A stretch of 23,656 nucleotides of DNA from Clostridia bacterium (lineage in GTDB: Bacteria > Bacillota_A > Clostridia > Oscillospirales > CAG-272), in assembly GCA_017414585.1 (NCBI GenBank), contig JAFQLN010000083.1, forward strand, positions 1 through 23,656. The letters are read 5' to 3'. This document shows positions 15,444-22,826 of the stretch, piece by piece. Position 1 is the stretch's first letter. Each line of letters begins with the position of its first letter. The position numbers and the translations under genes are program-made. Below the pieces are notes generated by a model. The model made no database searches. It saw nothing but the letters and a program-made list of their open reading frames with translations, and was not told the origin of the DNA.

Positions 15444-16073
15444 ATGAAGAAACTTCTTACTACTTTGCTCCTGATTGCCGGGCTTTCTTGTTGTACGGTG
15501 TATGCCGAAAGTGCTTTGGAAATCACACTTCTCGAGGACAGCAACGATTTCTTTCTGCAGTTAGGCAGAGGCGAATACGAAGAACCTTACACAAGCGCCG
15601 AACCGCTTTTTGACGGAGACATATCCACCAACTGGTACGGTCACGGTCAATGGACCAGTGTTATCTGGGAAGTGCCGGAAAATATTTCAATAATCGGCTA
15701 CGAACTTGTTGGCGCATCCGATTCTCATGATGATCCTGAGCATACACCTGCTTCATGGTATCTGCACGGCTCACATAATTACGGTCATCCCATATACGGT
15801 GACGGAGACTGGGATATTCTCTCCGACATACCGGATAATGACACAATGCGTCAGGAAAACGGCGCTGTATGTACGGTAATGTTTCCCGAAGCAACGCCTG
15901 AATATCGGTATTATCAGCTTGAAATGTACAACCTGCCCCCTGATGGATGCTGTCTCGCCGAAATTCGCCTTCTCACCGAAGAAACTTCCCCTCAGACATA
16001 CGATCCCATCGTAATCTCAGCAGTAACATCCGCAATCGCTCTCGCAGGATATGCGCTGACAAAAAAGAAATAA
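15444..16073 (+). CDS. Secreted, membrane-anchored protein with a discoidin (F5/8 type C)-like domain
   Basis: A 209-residue protein starting 8 bases after the reductase stop, with only a weak ribosome site. It has a signal peptide (MKKLLTTLLLIAGLSCCTVYA, cleavage after VYA likely) and a C-terminal hydrophobic helix IVISAVTSAIALAGYAL ending in KKK, so it should be held on the outer face of the membrane. The middle part (AEPLFDGDISTNWYGHGQWTS..., IIGYELVGASDSHDDPEHTPASWYLHGS, then YRYYQLEMYN and LAEIRLL) has the pattern of a carbohydrate- or lipid-binding F5/8 type C jelly roll. Base composition is less GC-rich than its neighbours by eye. The ligand is unknown. Confidence 0.75.
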   Translation: MKKLLTTLLLIAGLSCCTVYAESALEITLLEDSNDFFLQLGRGEYEEPYTSAEPLFDGDISTNWYGHGQWTSVIWEVPENISIIGYELVGASDSHDDPEHTPASWYLHGSHNYGHPIYGDGDWDILSDIPDNDTMRQENGAVCTVMFPEATPEYRYYQLEMYNLPPDGCCLAEIRLLTEETSPQTYDPIVISAVTSAIALAGYALTKKK

Positions 16074-16079
16074 ACAAAT

Positions 16080-16122
16080 CAGCCCGAAACGAGCGTTATC
16101 ACTCAGCTTCGGGCTGTATTTT
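16080..16122 (+). terminator. Terminator after the surface-protein gene
   Basis: CAGCCCGAA (16080-16088) pairs perfectly with TTCGGGCTG (16108-16116), followed by TATTTTT. It lies between convergent genes and may also slow transcription from the other side. Confidence 0.8.
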
Positions 16123-16129
16123 TATCTGT

Positions 16130-16978
16130 TCAATTACCCACCACGTGTACCACCACAATCTCCGGTCGGTTGAATACCCTCGGCAGATCGTCCAGCATCA
16201 GTCCCCGGCTGACAATCAGCGTACTGTCACCGATTTCGTACCGTCCGCCGGCATATTCCGGGAACCATCCCTGATTCGGTGCGTACAGTCCGTTGAGCAG
16301 CAGCGGAATCCGCACCTGTCCGCCGTGCGCGTGTCCGGATAAGGTCAGGTCAAAGCCGCACGCCGCATAGATTTCGGCATATTCGGGACGATGCGAGAGC
16401 AGGATATCAAAAGTATCGTCCGAAACGGGCATCGCCTCCAGCGCGGAGAGAAACGCCTCCCTGTCCGCATAAAACAGCGGATCGTCCAGTCCGCAGAGAC
16501 GGATATTGTCCCCGAGGTCTGCGCTGTCCCCCCGAAGCACCGTCACGCCGTATGATGCGAACAAGGCATGGATGTCGTCCGTGTAATCCAGCCAGCGCTC
16601 ATGATTGCCGGTGACATAATAACAGGGATATTGCTCAGCAATCTGCCCGAGCAGTTCTGCCGTGCCGGTAAACTGCCGTTCTTCCTTGTCGTCCGCGATA
16701 TCTCCGACGAGAAACACCGCTTCCGGTTCGCAGCGCATGATCTCCGCCGCAAGTTCTTTTTGCGACGCGCCGTAGTATGTAGAATGCAGATCCGTCAGGA
16801 CAACGTATGTATGCGCCGCAGTCACAAGGCTGCTTTCCACAGTATATTCCCGCAGCACAAGACTGTCATCCAGTGCTGTCCGAAACAGGAGGAAAAGCAG
16901 CAGTGCAGCGACGACGCACCCGCATCCGGTTTTCTTCCGATTTTTCTTCTGCATTTTCCGTTCAAAGATATCGTTCAT
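16130..16978 (-). CDS. Membrane-anchored metallophosphoesterase (YkuE type)
   Basis: A 282-residue protein with a basic N-terminus, one transmembrane helix (about 20-33) and an extracytoplasmic calcineurin-like phosphoesterase domain. Metal-site motifs are in order: TDLH (Asp63, His65), GDIAD (about 92-96), GNHE (124-127), SHRP and GHAHGG. Such proteins hydrolyse phosphodiesters or phospholipid headgroups outside the cell; the substrate is unknown. The start at 16978 overlaps the preceding oxidoreductase by 17 bases with GGAAGGG too close to the ATG. A second in-frame ATG at 16954, 7 bases after that gene's stop, is an equally plausible start (274 residues). Either way the two genes are coupled. 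Confidence 0.88.
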   Translation of the reverse strand: MNDIFERKMQKKNRKKTGCGCVVAALLLFLLFRTALDDSLVLREYTVESSLVTAAHTYVVLTDLHSTYYGASQKELAAEIMRCEPEAVFLVGDIADDKEERQFTGTAELLGQIAEQYPCYYVTGNHERWLDYTDDIHALFASYGVTVLRGDSADLGDNIRLCGLDDPLFYADREAFLSALEAMPVSDDTFDILLSHRPEYAEIYAACGFDLTLSGHAHGGQVRIPLLLNGLYAPNQGWFPEYAGGRYEIGDSTLIVSRGLMLDDLPRVFNRPEIVVVHVVGN

Positions 16979-18050
16979 CCCTTCCCGTCCGTTCTGCTGC
17001 GATGTTCTGTGCGGTCAGGGCAAGCTCCGCCGCTTTGAAGATATGCGCCTGCGTCATGGCGCGCTGTGTCCCTTCGAGGCTGTCGAGAATCATATCCCCG
17101 AAGAACGGATACCCCGCCGTGCCCGTACAGTCGAGGAAGAACTCCCCGTCCCCGTTGACAAGATACAGACCGTTCCCCCTGCCGCCGCGGGTAATTTCAG
17201 TGTATTTCCGCAGTTCGATATATCCTTCCGTTCCCTCGATCAGACAGCGTCCGTCTCCCCAAACCCGCAGTCCGTCCGGTGTATACCAGTCCACGCGGTG
17301 ATAACCGGACGCACCCGTTGAGGAGGCGAGAAGCATTTCCCCGAAATCATCCAGTTCGGGATATTCCGGAAATTTGAAGTTGCCGATTGCGGACGACACC
17401 ACCTTTGCATCATCGCTTCCCGTATACGCGAGGAACTGCTCCGCCTGATGACTGCCGATGTCGGTGAGAATGCCTCCGTATTTTTTTCGCTCGAAAAACC
17501 ATGCGGGACGGGTGGGAAGCGAAATCCGGTGCGGGCCGGTGCCGATGAGATTCACGACTTTGCCGATCATCCCCGCGTCGATCAGGTATCCTGCCATGAT
17601 CGCCGATTCGTTGTGCAGCCGCTCGGAGTAGTAGACGAAATATCGCTTTCCCGTTTGTGCCGCTGTCTTTTCGGCTTCACGGAGCTGCTCAAGCGTGGTG
17701 AACGGCGATTTATCGACAAAATAATCGCGTCCGTGCTGCATGACTTCACATCCGAACGGTCCTCTCTCCGAGGGAACTGCCGCCGATGCGACCATTTTCA
17801 CCCGCTCGTCCGCATAGATTTGTTCCATGTCCGAAACGGCTTTCGCACCGTATTTGTCCGCCATTGTCTGTGCACGCTCGCGGTCACGGTCGTATACATA
17901 GAGCAGTTTCGCTCCTGCCTGTATGAGCGCACCCGTCATACCGCCAATGTGTCCGTGATCCAGTCCCGCCGCCGCGAAGCAGTAGTCCTCGCCCGAAACC
18001 ACCGGCTGTGCTTTTTTGATTTCCTGTGCAAACGCTTTCAGATCCGTCAT
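16962..18050 (-). CDS. Gfo/Idh/MocA-family oxidoreductase
   Basis: A 362-residue NAD(P)-dependent sugar or polyol dehydrogenase-like protein. The N-terminal Rossmann part runs from AAAGLDHGHIGGMTGALIQAGAKLLYVYDRD through ASAAVPSERGPF to VDKSPFTT, the place where many relatives have the catalytic EKP motif; here Lys is kept as DKSP. The C-terminal part has the family substrate region with GGILTDIGSHQAEQFL, including the conserved DxGxH. The N-terminus has an extra 20-residue leader before the first strand. GGAGGACAGC precedes the ATG. It is first of a two-gene unit with the metallophosphoesterase. The substrate is not predictable. Confidence 0.88.
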   Translation of the reverse strand: MTDLKAFAQEIKKAQPVVSGEDYCFAAAGLDHGHIGGMTGALIQAGAKLLYVYDRDRERAQTMADKYGAKAVSDMEQIYADERVKMVASAAVPSERGPFGCEVMQHGRDYFVDKSPFTTLEQLREAEKTAAQTGKRYFVYYSERLHNESAIMAGYLIDAGMIGKVVNLIGTGPHRISLPTRPAWFFERKKYGGILTDIGSHQAEQFLAYTGSDDAKVVSSAIGNFKFPEYPELDDFGEMLLASSTGASGYHRVDWYTPDGLRVWGDGRCLIEGTEGYIELRKYTEITRGGRGNGLYLVNGDGEFFLDCTGTAGYPFFGDMILDSLEGTQRAMTQAHIFKAAELALTAQNIAAERTGRDERYL

Positions 18051-18084
18051 GCTGTCCTCCGCATCCGTGTTTCAAATATATCTT

Positions 18085-18114
18085 ACTATAGCATACGCAT
18101 ACCGTGCAATTCAA
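18085..18114 (-). promoter_or_regulatory. Promoter of the Gfo/Idh/MocA gene
   Basis: On the minus strand TTGAAT (18109-18114), 18 bases, then TATAGT (18085-18090) preceded by TGC as an extended -10. About 35 bases lie between it and the ATG at 18050. Confidence 0.6.
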
Positions 18115-18222
18115 TATGCAGTTGTTAATTTTGTTCGGGGAAACGCGGGGAGCCTTACAGGAAGTGTTTTCTGAATAATCGAAAAAATCACGAAATTTCC
18201 CGAAGTTTTTTTGAAAAAGGTA

Positions 18223-18251
18223 TTGCATTTTCATTTTTGCTGTGGTATAAT
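18223..18251 (+). promoter_or_regulatory. Promoter of tRNA-Trp
   Basis: TTGCAT (18223-18228), 17 bases, TATAAT (18246-18251), ending 13 bases before the mature tRNA start. Between this and the divergent promoter at 18085-18114 I see nothing else. Confidence 0.85.
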
Positions 18252-18264
18252 ATCACCGTTGCGT

Positions 18265-18337
18265 AGGGGTATAGCTCAGTTGGTAGAGCAGTGGTCTCCA
18301 AAACCACGTGTCCTGAGTTCGAGTCTTAGTGCCCCTG
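18265..18337 (+). tRNA. trnW: tRNA-Trp (anticodon CCA)
   Basis: A complete 73-nt cloverleaf. Acceptor AGGGGTA pairs with TGCCCCT, D-arm GCTC/GAGC with AGTTGGTA loop, anticodon stem GTGGT/ACCAC around the loop CTCCAAA (anticodon CCA, tryptophan), five-base variable loop GTGTC, T-arm CTGAG/CTTAG with TTCGAGT loop, and discriminator G at 18337. The 3' CCA is not encoded, so it must be added after transcription. It is a single tRNA gene with its own promoter and terminator. No ribosomal, secE or nusG genes adjoin it. Confidence 0.97.
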
Positions 18338-18347
18338 TGAGGAAAAA

Positions 18348-18376
18348 GCCATTTACCGTCGGTAAGTGGTTTTTTT
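18348..18376 (+). terminator. Terminator of tRNA-Trp
   Basis: GCCATTTACC (18348-18357) pairs with GGTAAGTGGT (18361-18370), with wobbles, followed by a run of T to 18376. It sits 10 bases after the tRNA. Confidence 0.85.
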
Positions 18377-18396
18377 CATTTTCATCCCGCAGACGA

Positions 18397-18443
18397 AACC
18401 CGGATTTCCGTCGGTCATCGCAAGACCGCTTAAAATCCGGGTT
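18397..18443. terminator. Strong hairpin between tRNA-Trp and the FecBCD-type operon
   Basis: AACCCGGATTT (18397-18407) and AAATCCGGGTT (18433-18443) form an 11-bp perfect stem, with an inner CGGTC/GACCG stem. Positioned 23 bases past the stop of the minus-strand ATPase gene, it probably terminates that operon. The T-rich tail on the plus strand would also stop read-through from the tRNA side. Confidence 0.7.
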
Positions 18444-18466
18444 CTTTCTATTTTATTTCTCATGAT

Positions 18467-19225
18467 TCAGCGGAAAAACACTTCCACGTTTCCGCTGCTG
18501 TCCCGTGCCGTGTACCGCTTCACGCAGAACACTTCTTCAAGCAGTCCGCACCGGAGCAGCTCGTCCGCACTGCCGCAGAAACGCATGGTTCCGCCGTCGA
18601 GCAGAATCACCTGATCCGCTATCCGGACTGCCGCTGCAAGATCGTGCATCACGGCAAGGATGGTCTTTTTTCCTTTCAGCGCGGCAATTTTCTCCGTAAA
18701 GCGTTTTTCATAATCCGCGTCCATGTGTGCAGTGGATTCGTCGAGCAGCAGCAGCGGCGCATCCTGCGCAAGCATCATGGCGAAAAACACCCGCTTCTGC
18801 TCGCCTCCGGACAGGCAGTCCGCAAACGAATGCCGCAGATGCTCTGTTTCCGCCTCCGCGAGTGCATATTCCACAGCCGCACGGTCTTCGTCACACAGTC
18901 CGCCTCCGATGACGCTGTGATACGGTGTCCGTCCGAAGGAGACCAGATCTTCGACGGGAATGTGCGGTGTGCGGACAATCTGCTGCATCACGGCGACTCT
19001 GGCTGCGCGTTCCCTGCGGGAGAGAGAGGCGAGATCCACATTGTCCGCGGCAATCGTGCCTTCATACGGCATCAGTCCCGCGATGCAGGAGAGCAGGGTG
19101 GATTTTCCCGAGCCGTTGCGTCCGATTACTGCGGTCAGCGAACCGGACGGGGCTGTAAAGGCAATATTTTCGAGAATGGTTTTCTGTCTGTAACCGGCTT
19201 TTATAATATCGGCGCGCAGCTGCAT
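18467..19225 (-). CDS. FecE/BtuD-type ABC transporter ATP-binding protein
   Basis: A 252-residue ATPase of iron-siderophore/heme/cobalamin importers. Walker A GRNGSGKST (35-43), Q-loop VMQQIVRTPHIPVEDLVSFGRTPY (79-102, with the typical VxxGRxPY motif), signature LSGGE (138-142), Walker B LLLLDES with D162/E163 (Ser replaces the common Pro), D-loop and H-loop MHD. The ATG lies 1 base after the permease stop and its GGAGG is inside the permease end, so translation is coupled. Last gene of a four-gene operon. The transported compound cannot be told from this subunit. Confidence 0.93.
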   Translation of the reverse strand: MQLRADIIKAGYRQKTILENIAFTAPSGSLTAVIGRNGSGKSTLLSCIAGLMPYEGTIAADNVDLASLSRRERAARVAVMQQIVRTPHIPVEDLVSFGRTPYHSVIGGGLCDEDRAAVEYALAEAETEHLRHSFADCLSGGEQKRVFFAMMLAQDAPLLLLDESTAHMDADYEKRFTEKIAALKGKKTILAVMHDLAAAVRIADQVILLDGGTMRFCGSADELLRCGLLEEVFCVKRYTARDSSGNVEVFFR

Positions 19226-19226
19226 T

Positions 19227-20213
19227 TCATCCTCCGTTTCTCTGCCGCAGAAGCAGTATCAGAAAAAAAGGTGCGCCCGCAAACGCCATCATGATCCCGA
19301 CCGGAATCTCCGTAGGCGCGGCAAGCACTCTCCCGCCGAGATCCGCCAGAACGGTCACAGCCGCTCCGAGGACAGCCGAAGCCGGCAGAAGATGCGCACT
19401 TCTGTATCCGACCAGTCTGCGGGCGATATGCGGCACGATCAGCCCGACAAAACCGAGCAGCCCTGCAAAGCTGACCGCCGCCGCCGCCGAAGCCGACGCA
19501 CAGAGTACAGCAGTCAGCCGGACAGTCCCGACCGGTACGCCGAGTGCAGCCGCCCCGCTGTCCCCCAGGCAAAAGAGGTCAATCTGCCGTGAAAACAGCA
19601 TGGCGCACAGAAAGCACAGCGCGATCATCGCACCCGGCAGAAGAAGCTGTTCTGGCTTCACGCCGCCGAGTCCGCCGACGGAAAATGCGTTATAAAGCGC
19701 GAGCAGATCGGTATCTGCATAGGTGAACGCGGAAATCCCCGCATTCAGCAGAGCCGTAACCGCCACCCCGGCAAGAATGAGGGACGACCGCGATCTTTTC
19801 CCCGCCAGTGCCGTGATCAGAAGTGTGGTCAGGAACGCGCCCAGAAACGCCGCCGCCGGAAGAAGGATATGCCGCAGAGCACTTTGCGTTTCAAGAAACG
19901 AAAGGCAAAGCACCACGCCGAATCCCGCACCGGCATTGACACCGATGATATTCGGCGCCGCAAGGGGATTGTCCGTCACAGCCTGCAGAAGAACGCCCGA
20001 AACTGCCAGTCCCGCTCCTGCCAGAAGTCCTGCGAGAAGACGCGGAATCCGCACGGAGTAAAGAATAACGGATTCTGTACGCACGCTTTCCTCTTTTGCG
20101 AGTGAAGCGAAAAAAGTCTGCCAGTCCAGCTCCGCGCTTCCGTACCGCACCGCCAGAAAAGCAGTCACGAGGAGAGCGAGCACGAGCAGAATGAAGGTTC
20201 GTTTAGTTTTCAT
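19227..20213 (-). CDS. FecCD/BtuC-type ABC transporter permease
   Basis: A 328-residue membrane protein with about ten helices and the FecCD signatures: VRIPRLLAGLLAGAGLAVSGVLLQAVTDNPLAAPNIIGVNAGAGFG, GxxxxxLI-type SLILAGVAVTALLNA, and near the end FAGLLGFVGLIVPHIARRLVGYRSAHLLPASAVLGA. It forms a homodimeric channel with the FecE-type ATPase. An upstream in-frame start (20300) would give 357 residues, but the ATG at 20213 (MKTKRTFILLVLALL) fits the family. That ATG overlaps the end of the binding-protein gene by 11 bases, with no clear ribosome site, implying translational coupling. Confidence 0.93.
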   Translation of the reverse strand: MKTKRTFILLVLALLVTAFLAVRYGSAELDWQTFFASLAKEESVRTESVILYSVRIPRLLAGLLAGAGLAVSGVLLQAVTDNPLAAPNIIGVNAGAGFGVVLCLSFLETQSALRHILLPAAAFLGAFLTTLLITALAGKRSRSSLILAGVAVTALLNAGISAFTYADTDLLALYNAFSVGGLGGVKPEQLLLPGAMIALCFLCAMLFSRQIDLFCLGDSGAAALGVPVGTVRLTAVLCASASAAAAVSFAGLLGFVGLIVPHIARRLVGYRSAHLLPASAVLGAAVTVLADLGGRVLAAPTEIPVGIMMAFAGAPFFLILLLRQRNGG

Positions 20214-21129
20214 AGAGAAGATCGCAGAGCATCCGGTATGCTTCTGCCCAGCGTTCATTGGGCTTATACTGGAACAGCTCCTTCGGAAGATAGAATACAC
20301 GCCCGTTTTTCACCGCGTCCACTTCCTGCCATGCAGGTTCGGCGAGAAGGGCGTTCATGTTCGCTTTTGCCGCGTCTTCATCCCCCATCGTGGAAATAAA
20401 GAGATATGCGGGATTTTCAAGGAGAATTTCCTCCATACTCAAACCGTCGATCAGCACAGGGGCGTTTTCCGCAATGTTGCGCGTCCCCAGTTCCTTGAGC
20501 ATGGCACAGGCAAAATGCTCCGCGGCTGTTTTCGCTTTCGTAGACTTTGACGAAGAACCCGCACGGACAAAGAGGATTTTCTTCCCTTCCCCTTTTTCAG
20601 CAGCCTGTGCGAGAACAGCGTCAATCTCCGCCTGTACATCTTGTCCGTACTGTCTGTACGCTTCGGCGTTTTCTGTAATCTGCGTGAACAGTTCGAGGAT
20701 GCGCAGATAATCATCGAACGACTCCACACGGAGCTGTGCCGCCGGAATGCCTGCATCCGCAAGAAGGGATACAGCCTGCGCCTGTGCGGGAATATCCGCC
20801 GACGCAATGACCAGGTCCGGTTCCGCACCGATGAGCGTTTCGATGCTGATCGTCTTGCCGGCACCGGCATCGACGAGAATACAGTCCGCATCCGCAAAGC
20901 CGCGCTCCACGGTCTCACCGACTGTGACAGAAACCGTCCCGCCTGCCAGTGACCAGATTTCAGCAAAGGAGGAGGTCAGCACGGCAACCGTTTTCGGCTG
21001 TGCATCCAGAACCACCGTCTCGCCTGCGTCATCTGTAAAGCTGAACCATCCCGCCGGCTCCGTACTGTCCGTCCCGCAGGAGAGAAACAGGCACACGGAC
21101 AGCAGGAGAAAAATCAAGCACCGTCTCAT
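20203..21129 (-). CDS. FecB/BtuF-type ABC transporter substrate-binding lipoprotein
   Basis: A 308-residue lipoprotein with signal peptide MRRCLIFLLLSVCLFLSC (Cys18 lipidated) and the cluster A (FecB-like) two-lobe fold joined by a long helix. Typical segments are FTDDAGETVVLDAQPKTVAVLTSSFAEIWSLAG near the N-terminus, PDLVIASADIPAQAQAVSLLADAGIP, and the end PNERWAEAYRMLCDLLYEN. No Tyr/Arg set diagnostic of a particular metallophore is obvious to me. Its ATG overlaps the stop of the siroheme-protein gene (ATGA), and it overlaps the permease by 11 bases. Substrate could be a siderophore, heme, corrinoid or another tetrapyrrole. Confidence 0.9.
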   Translation of the reverse strand: MRRCLIFLLLSVCLFLSCGTDSTEPAGWFSFTDDAGETVVLDAQPKTVAVLTSSFAEIWSLAGGTVSVTVGETVERGFADADCILVDAGAGKTISIETLIGAEPDLVIASADIPAQAQAVSLLADAGIPAAQLRVESFDDYLRILELFTQITENAEAYRQYGQDVQAEIDAVLAQAAEKGEGKKILFVRAGSSSKSTKAKTAAEHFACAMLKELGTRNIAENAPVLIDGLSMEEILLENPAYLFISTMGDEDAAKANMNALLAEPAWQEVDAVKNGRVFYLPKELFQYKPNERWAEAYRMLCDLLYEN

Positions 21130-22043
21130 TCGCCGAGAAGCTGACGTTCAACTTCGGCAAAGCCGATCCGTGCGATGGTATCCGCAAAGCGTTCGCCGGG
21201 CATTCCGTTGTCACGGTAGAAGAGAATCGCCTTTTCGATGACATCGAGGACTTCTTCCGGTTCCGTGAATACTTTCGACAGGGCTGTTCCGCGTGCGGTT
21301 TTCTTGCCCCAGCGTCCGCCGAGCGTGATCTTATAACCGCTGACCGCTTCTTCGCACACACCGAACGGGCACTTGCCCCAGCAGCGTCCGCAGTTCGAGC
21401 AGCTTTCACCGTCTACCTTGATGACACCTTCGTTTACAGCGGCAGCCTTCATCGGGCAGGTCTTTTCCACCTGACAGGTCTTGCATCCGCGGCAGAGATC
21501 ACGGTTCATCTGCACCATGCGCTGACCGATCACGCCGATATCGTTCAGATCCGGCTTGACGCAGTTGTTCGGGCATCCGCCGACAGCAATCTTGAATTTG
21601 TGCGGCAGCTTTACGTCATGCATTCCTTCGTAGAACCGGTGATGGATTGCTTCGGAAAGCGCGTAGGTGTCGATCAGACCGAACACGCACGTTGTCCCCT
21701 TGCAGGAAACGACGGGGCGCACTTTCGGTCCCGTACCGCCGGGCTTGAGTCCCTTTTCGGCAAGGAACGCGCACAGGGGTTCAATATTTTCGTACGGAAT
21801 TTTCTGAATCTCCACGGTCTGACGGGTTGTCATGGCAATTTCTCCGCTGCCGAACCGTCTTGCCGCTTCTGCGATATGTTCGCTTTCTTCTGCGGTGATC
21901 TTGCCGTTGCGGGTAAGGACACGCGCATTGAAGCAGTCGGGGGTATTCTTATCGCGCAGAAAACCCAGTCCTTTCACGCGGGCAACATCCTCCGCAGCAA
22001 CTGTACATGCCATGGGCTTGTCTTCGGAATAACGCAGTTTCAT
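21126..22043 (-). CDS. Small sulfite/nitrite-reductase-like siroheme [4Fe-4S] protein with ferredoxin domain
   Basis: A 305-residue redox protein. Residues 1-100 resemble the ferredoxin-like half-domain of sulfite/nitrite reductases (GEIAMTTRQTVEIQKIPYENIEPL). Then come the siroheme/[4Fe-4S] ligands: Cys114 and Cys119 (VVSCKGTTC) with Cys157 and Cys161 (GGCPNNC). A 2x[4Fe-4S] ferredoxin segment follows (Cys184/187/190/196; Cys215/218/221/225). Relatives include AsrC and the small Dsr-like proteins of anaerobes. The Cys pair spacing is C-x4-C, one less than the C-x5-C of CysI. The start is ATG 22043, with GAGGTG before it; a GTG three codons upstream overlaps that site and is rejected. The gene leads the FecBCD-type operon, ATGA-coupled to it. 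Confidence 0.88.
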   Translation of the reverse strand: MKLRYSEDKPMACTVAAEDVARVKGLGFLRDKNTPDCFNARVLTRNGKITAEESEHIAEAARRFGSGEIAMTTRQTVEIQKIPYENIEPLCAFLAEKGLKPGGTGPKVRPVVSCKGTTCVFGLIDTYALSEAIHHRFYEGMHDVKLPHKFKIAVGGCPNNCVKPDLNDIGVIGQRMVQMNRDLCRGCKTCQVEKTCPMKAAAVNEGVIKVDGESCSNCGRCWGKCPFGVCEEAVSGYKITLGGRWGKKTARGTALSKVFTEPEEVLDVIEKAILFYRDNGMPGERFADTIARIGFAEVERQLLGE

Positions 22044-22081
22044 TTTTTGCACCTCATTAAAGAATTAAATTGTCTGATCCT

Positions 22082-22110
22082 ATTATAACACAAATCCTCT
22101 CCGGCGGCAA
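22082..22110 (-). promoter_or_regulatory. Promoter of the siroheme protein/FecBCD operon
   Basis: On the minus strand TTGCCG (22105-22110), 17 bases, TATAAT (22082-22087). Leader of about 30 nt to the ATG at 22043. No Fur-like palindrome was recognised. Confidence 0.75.
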
Positions 22111-22111
22111 G

Positions 22112-22142
22112 AAAAAATCCCGATACAATCACACATCGGGAT
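22112..22142 (-). terminator. Terminator of the GNAT gene
   Basis: ATCCCGAT (22117-22124) and ATCGGGAT (22135-22142) form a perfect 8-bp stem; on the minus strand it is followed by a run of T. It overlaps the promoter region of the next operon by only a couple of bases. Confidence 0.85.
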
Positions 22143-22148
22143 GAAATT

Positions 22149-22640
22149 TTATACTTTGAGAAAATAATTGTCGATATCGAGATACCGTCCGAACTTCATG
22201 CCGACTTCGGGAATCGTCCCGCCGTGCGTGAAGCCGAATTTTCTGTGCAGTGCCGTGGATGCTTCGTTGCCGGAGGTAATCACGGACACGACCATATGCG
22301 TGCGCTCGTCCTCGCGTGCCAGCGTCAGAATCGCTTCCATCAGCGCAGAAGCCACACCCTTCTTTCTGTGCGCCGGATGCACGTAGATGGACAGTTCCAC
22401 CGTGGAGCGATAGGCTTCCTTCACGCGGTAAGCGGACAGCGTTGCATAACCGATCACCGTGCCGTTTTCTTCTGCGGCGATGAGGGGATGATTGTCCACA
22501 TTGTGTTCGTCAAACCATACCTGACGTTCTTCCATGGTGCGGGGATGCAGATCGAGGGTGGATGTGCCGTTTACGACCTCGTAATTATAGATCTCGAGCA
22601 GTGCGGGTAAATCCGCCTGATATGCCGTACGGATGCGCAT
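22149..22640 (-). CDS. GNAT N-acetyltransferase, phosphinothricin-acetyltransferase-like
   Basis: A 163-residue acetyl-CoA-dependent N-acetyltransferase of the PAT/MnaT group. The N-terminus MRIRTAYQADLPALLEIYNYEV, the T-S-T-LD segment, the acetyl-CoA pyrophosphate loop HRKKGVA (91-97, R/Q-x-x-G-x-A) and the ending GFTHGGTIPEVGMKFGRYLDI match this group. In other bacteria members acetylate methionine sulfone/sulfoximine or phosphinothricin; a protective or housekeeping role is likely here but unproven. AGGAGAG-like sequence precedes the ATG. Promoter TTGCAA/TATACT and a hairpin terminator make it monocistronic. Confidence 0.92.
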   Translation of the reverse strand: MRIRTAYQADLPALLEIYNYEVVNGTSTLDLHPRTMEERQVWFDEHNVDNHPLIAAEENGTVIGYATLSAYRVKEAYRSTVELSIYVHPAHRKKGVASALMEAILTLAREDERTHMVVSVITSGNEASTALHRKFGFTHGGTIPEVGMKFGRYLDIDNYFLKV

Positions 22641-22682
22641 GATACTCTCCTGTCTTTTACGGTTTCTTCAAAATTCCAGATC

Positions 22683-22711
22683 AGTATAGCATAACCGCAA
22701 TCTTTTTGCAA
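22683..22711 (-). promoter_or_regulatory. Promoter of the GNAT gene
   Basis: On the minus strand TTGCAA (22706-22711), 17 bases, TATACT (22683-22688), the latter with a TGC extension. It lies about 43 bases before the ATG at 22640. Confidence 0.75.
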
Positions 22712-22716
22712 CGGGC

Positions 22717-22767
22717 AAGGGGACACAATTTCACCAAAAACAGCTCCCCTTTTTTGTTGTATTTGCC
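22717..22767. terminator. Possible terminator hairpin downstream of mntP
   Basis: AAGGGGA near 22717-22723 faces TCCCCTT near 22746-22752, with a T-run following on the plus strand but not on the minus strand, where mntP needs it. Orientation makes it doubtful. The remaining bases to 22826 hold nothing I recognise. Confidence 0.35.
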
Positions 22768-22826
22768 TCGCTTCATCGCAGGATACGGTTGCCGGAGCAA
22801 TGCCGCGGATCCTTTCCATAAGATCA

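Noticed and set aside
14216..15544. Long minus-strand open frame (442 codons) opposite the aldo/keto reductase gene
   Set aside because: It mirrors the codon pattern of the real plus-strand gene, has no recognisable domain and no ribosome site; the plus strand has all AKR and ferredoxin motifs.
22050..22052. GTG start three codons upstream for the siroheme protein
   Set aside because: The GTG lies within the GAGGTG ribosome site that serves the ATG at 22043.
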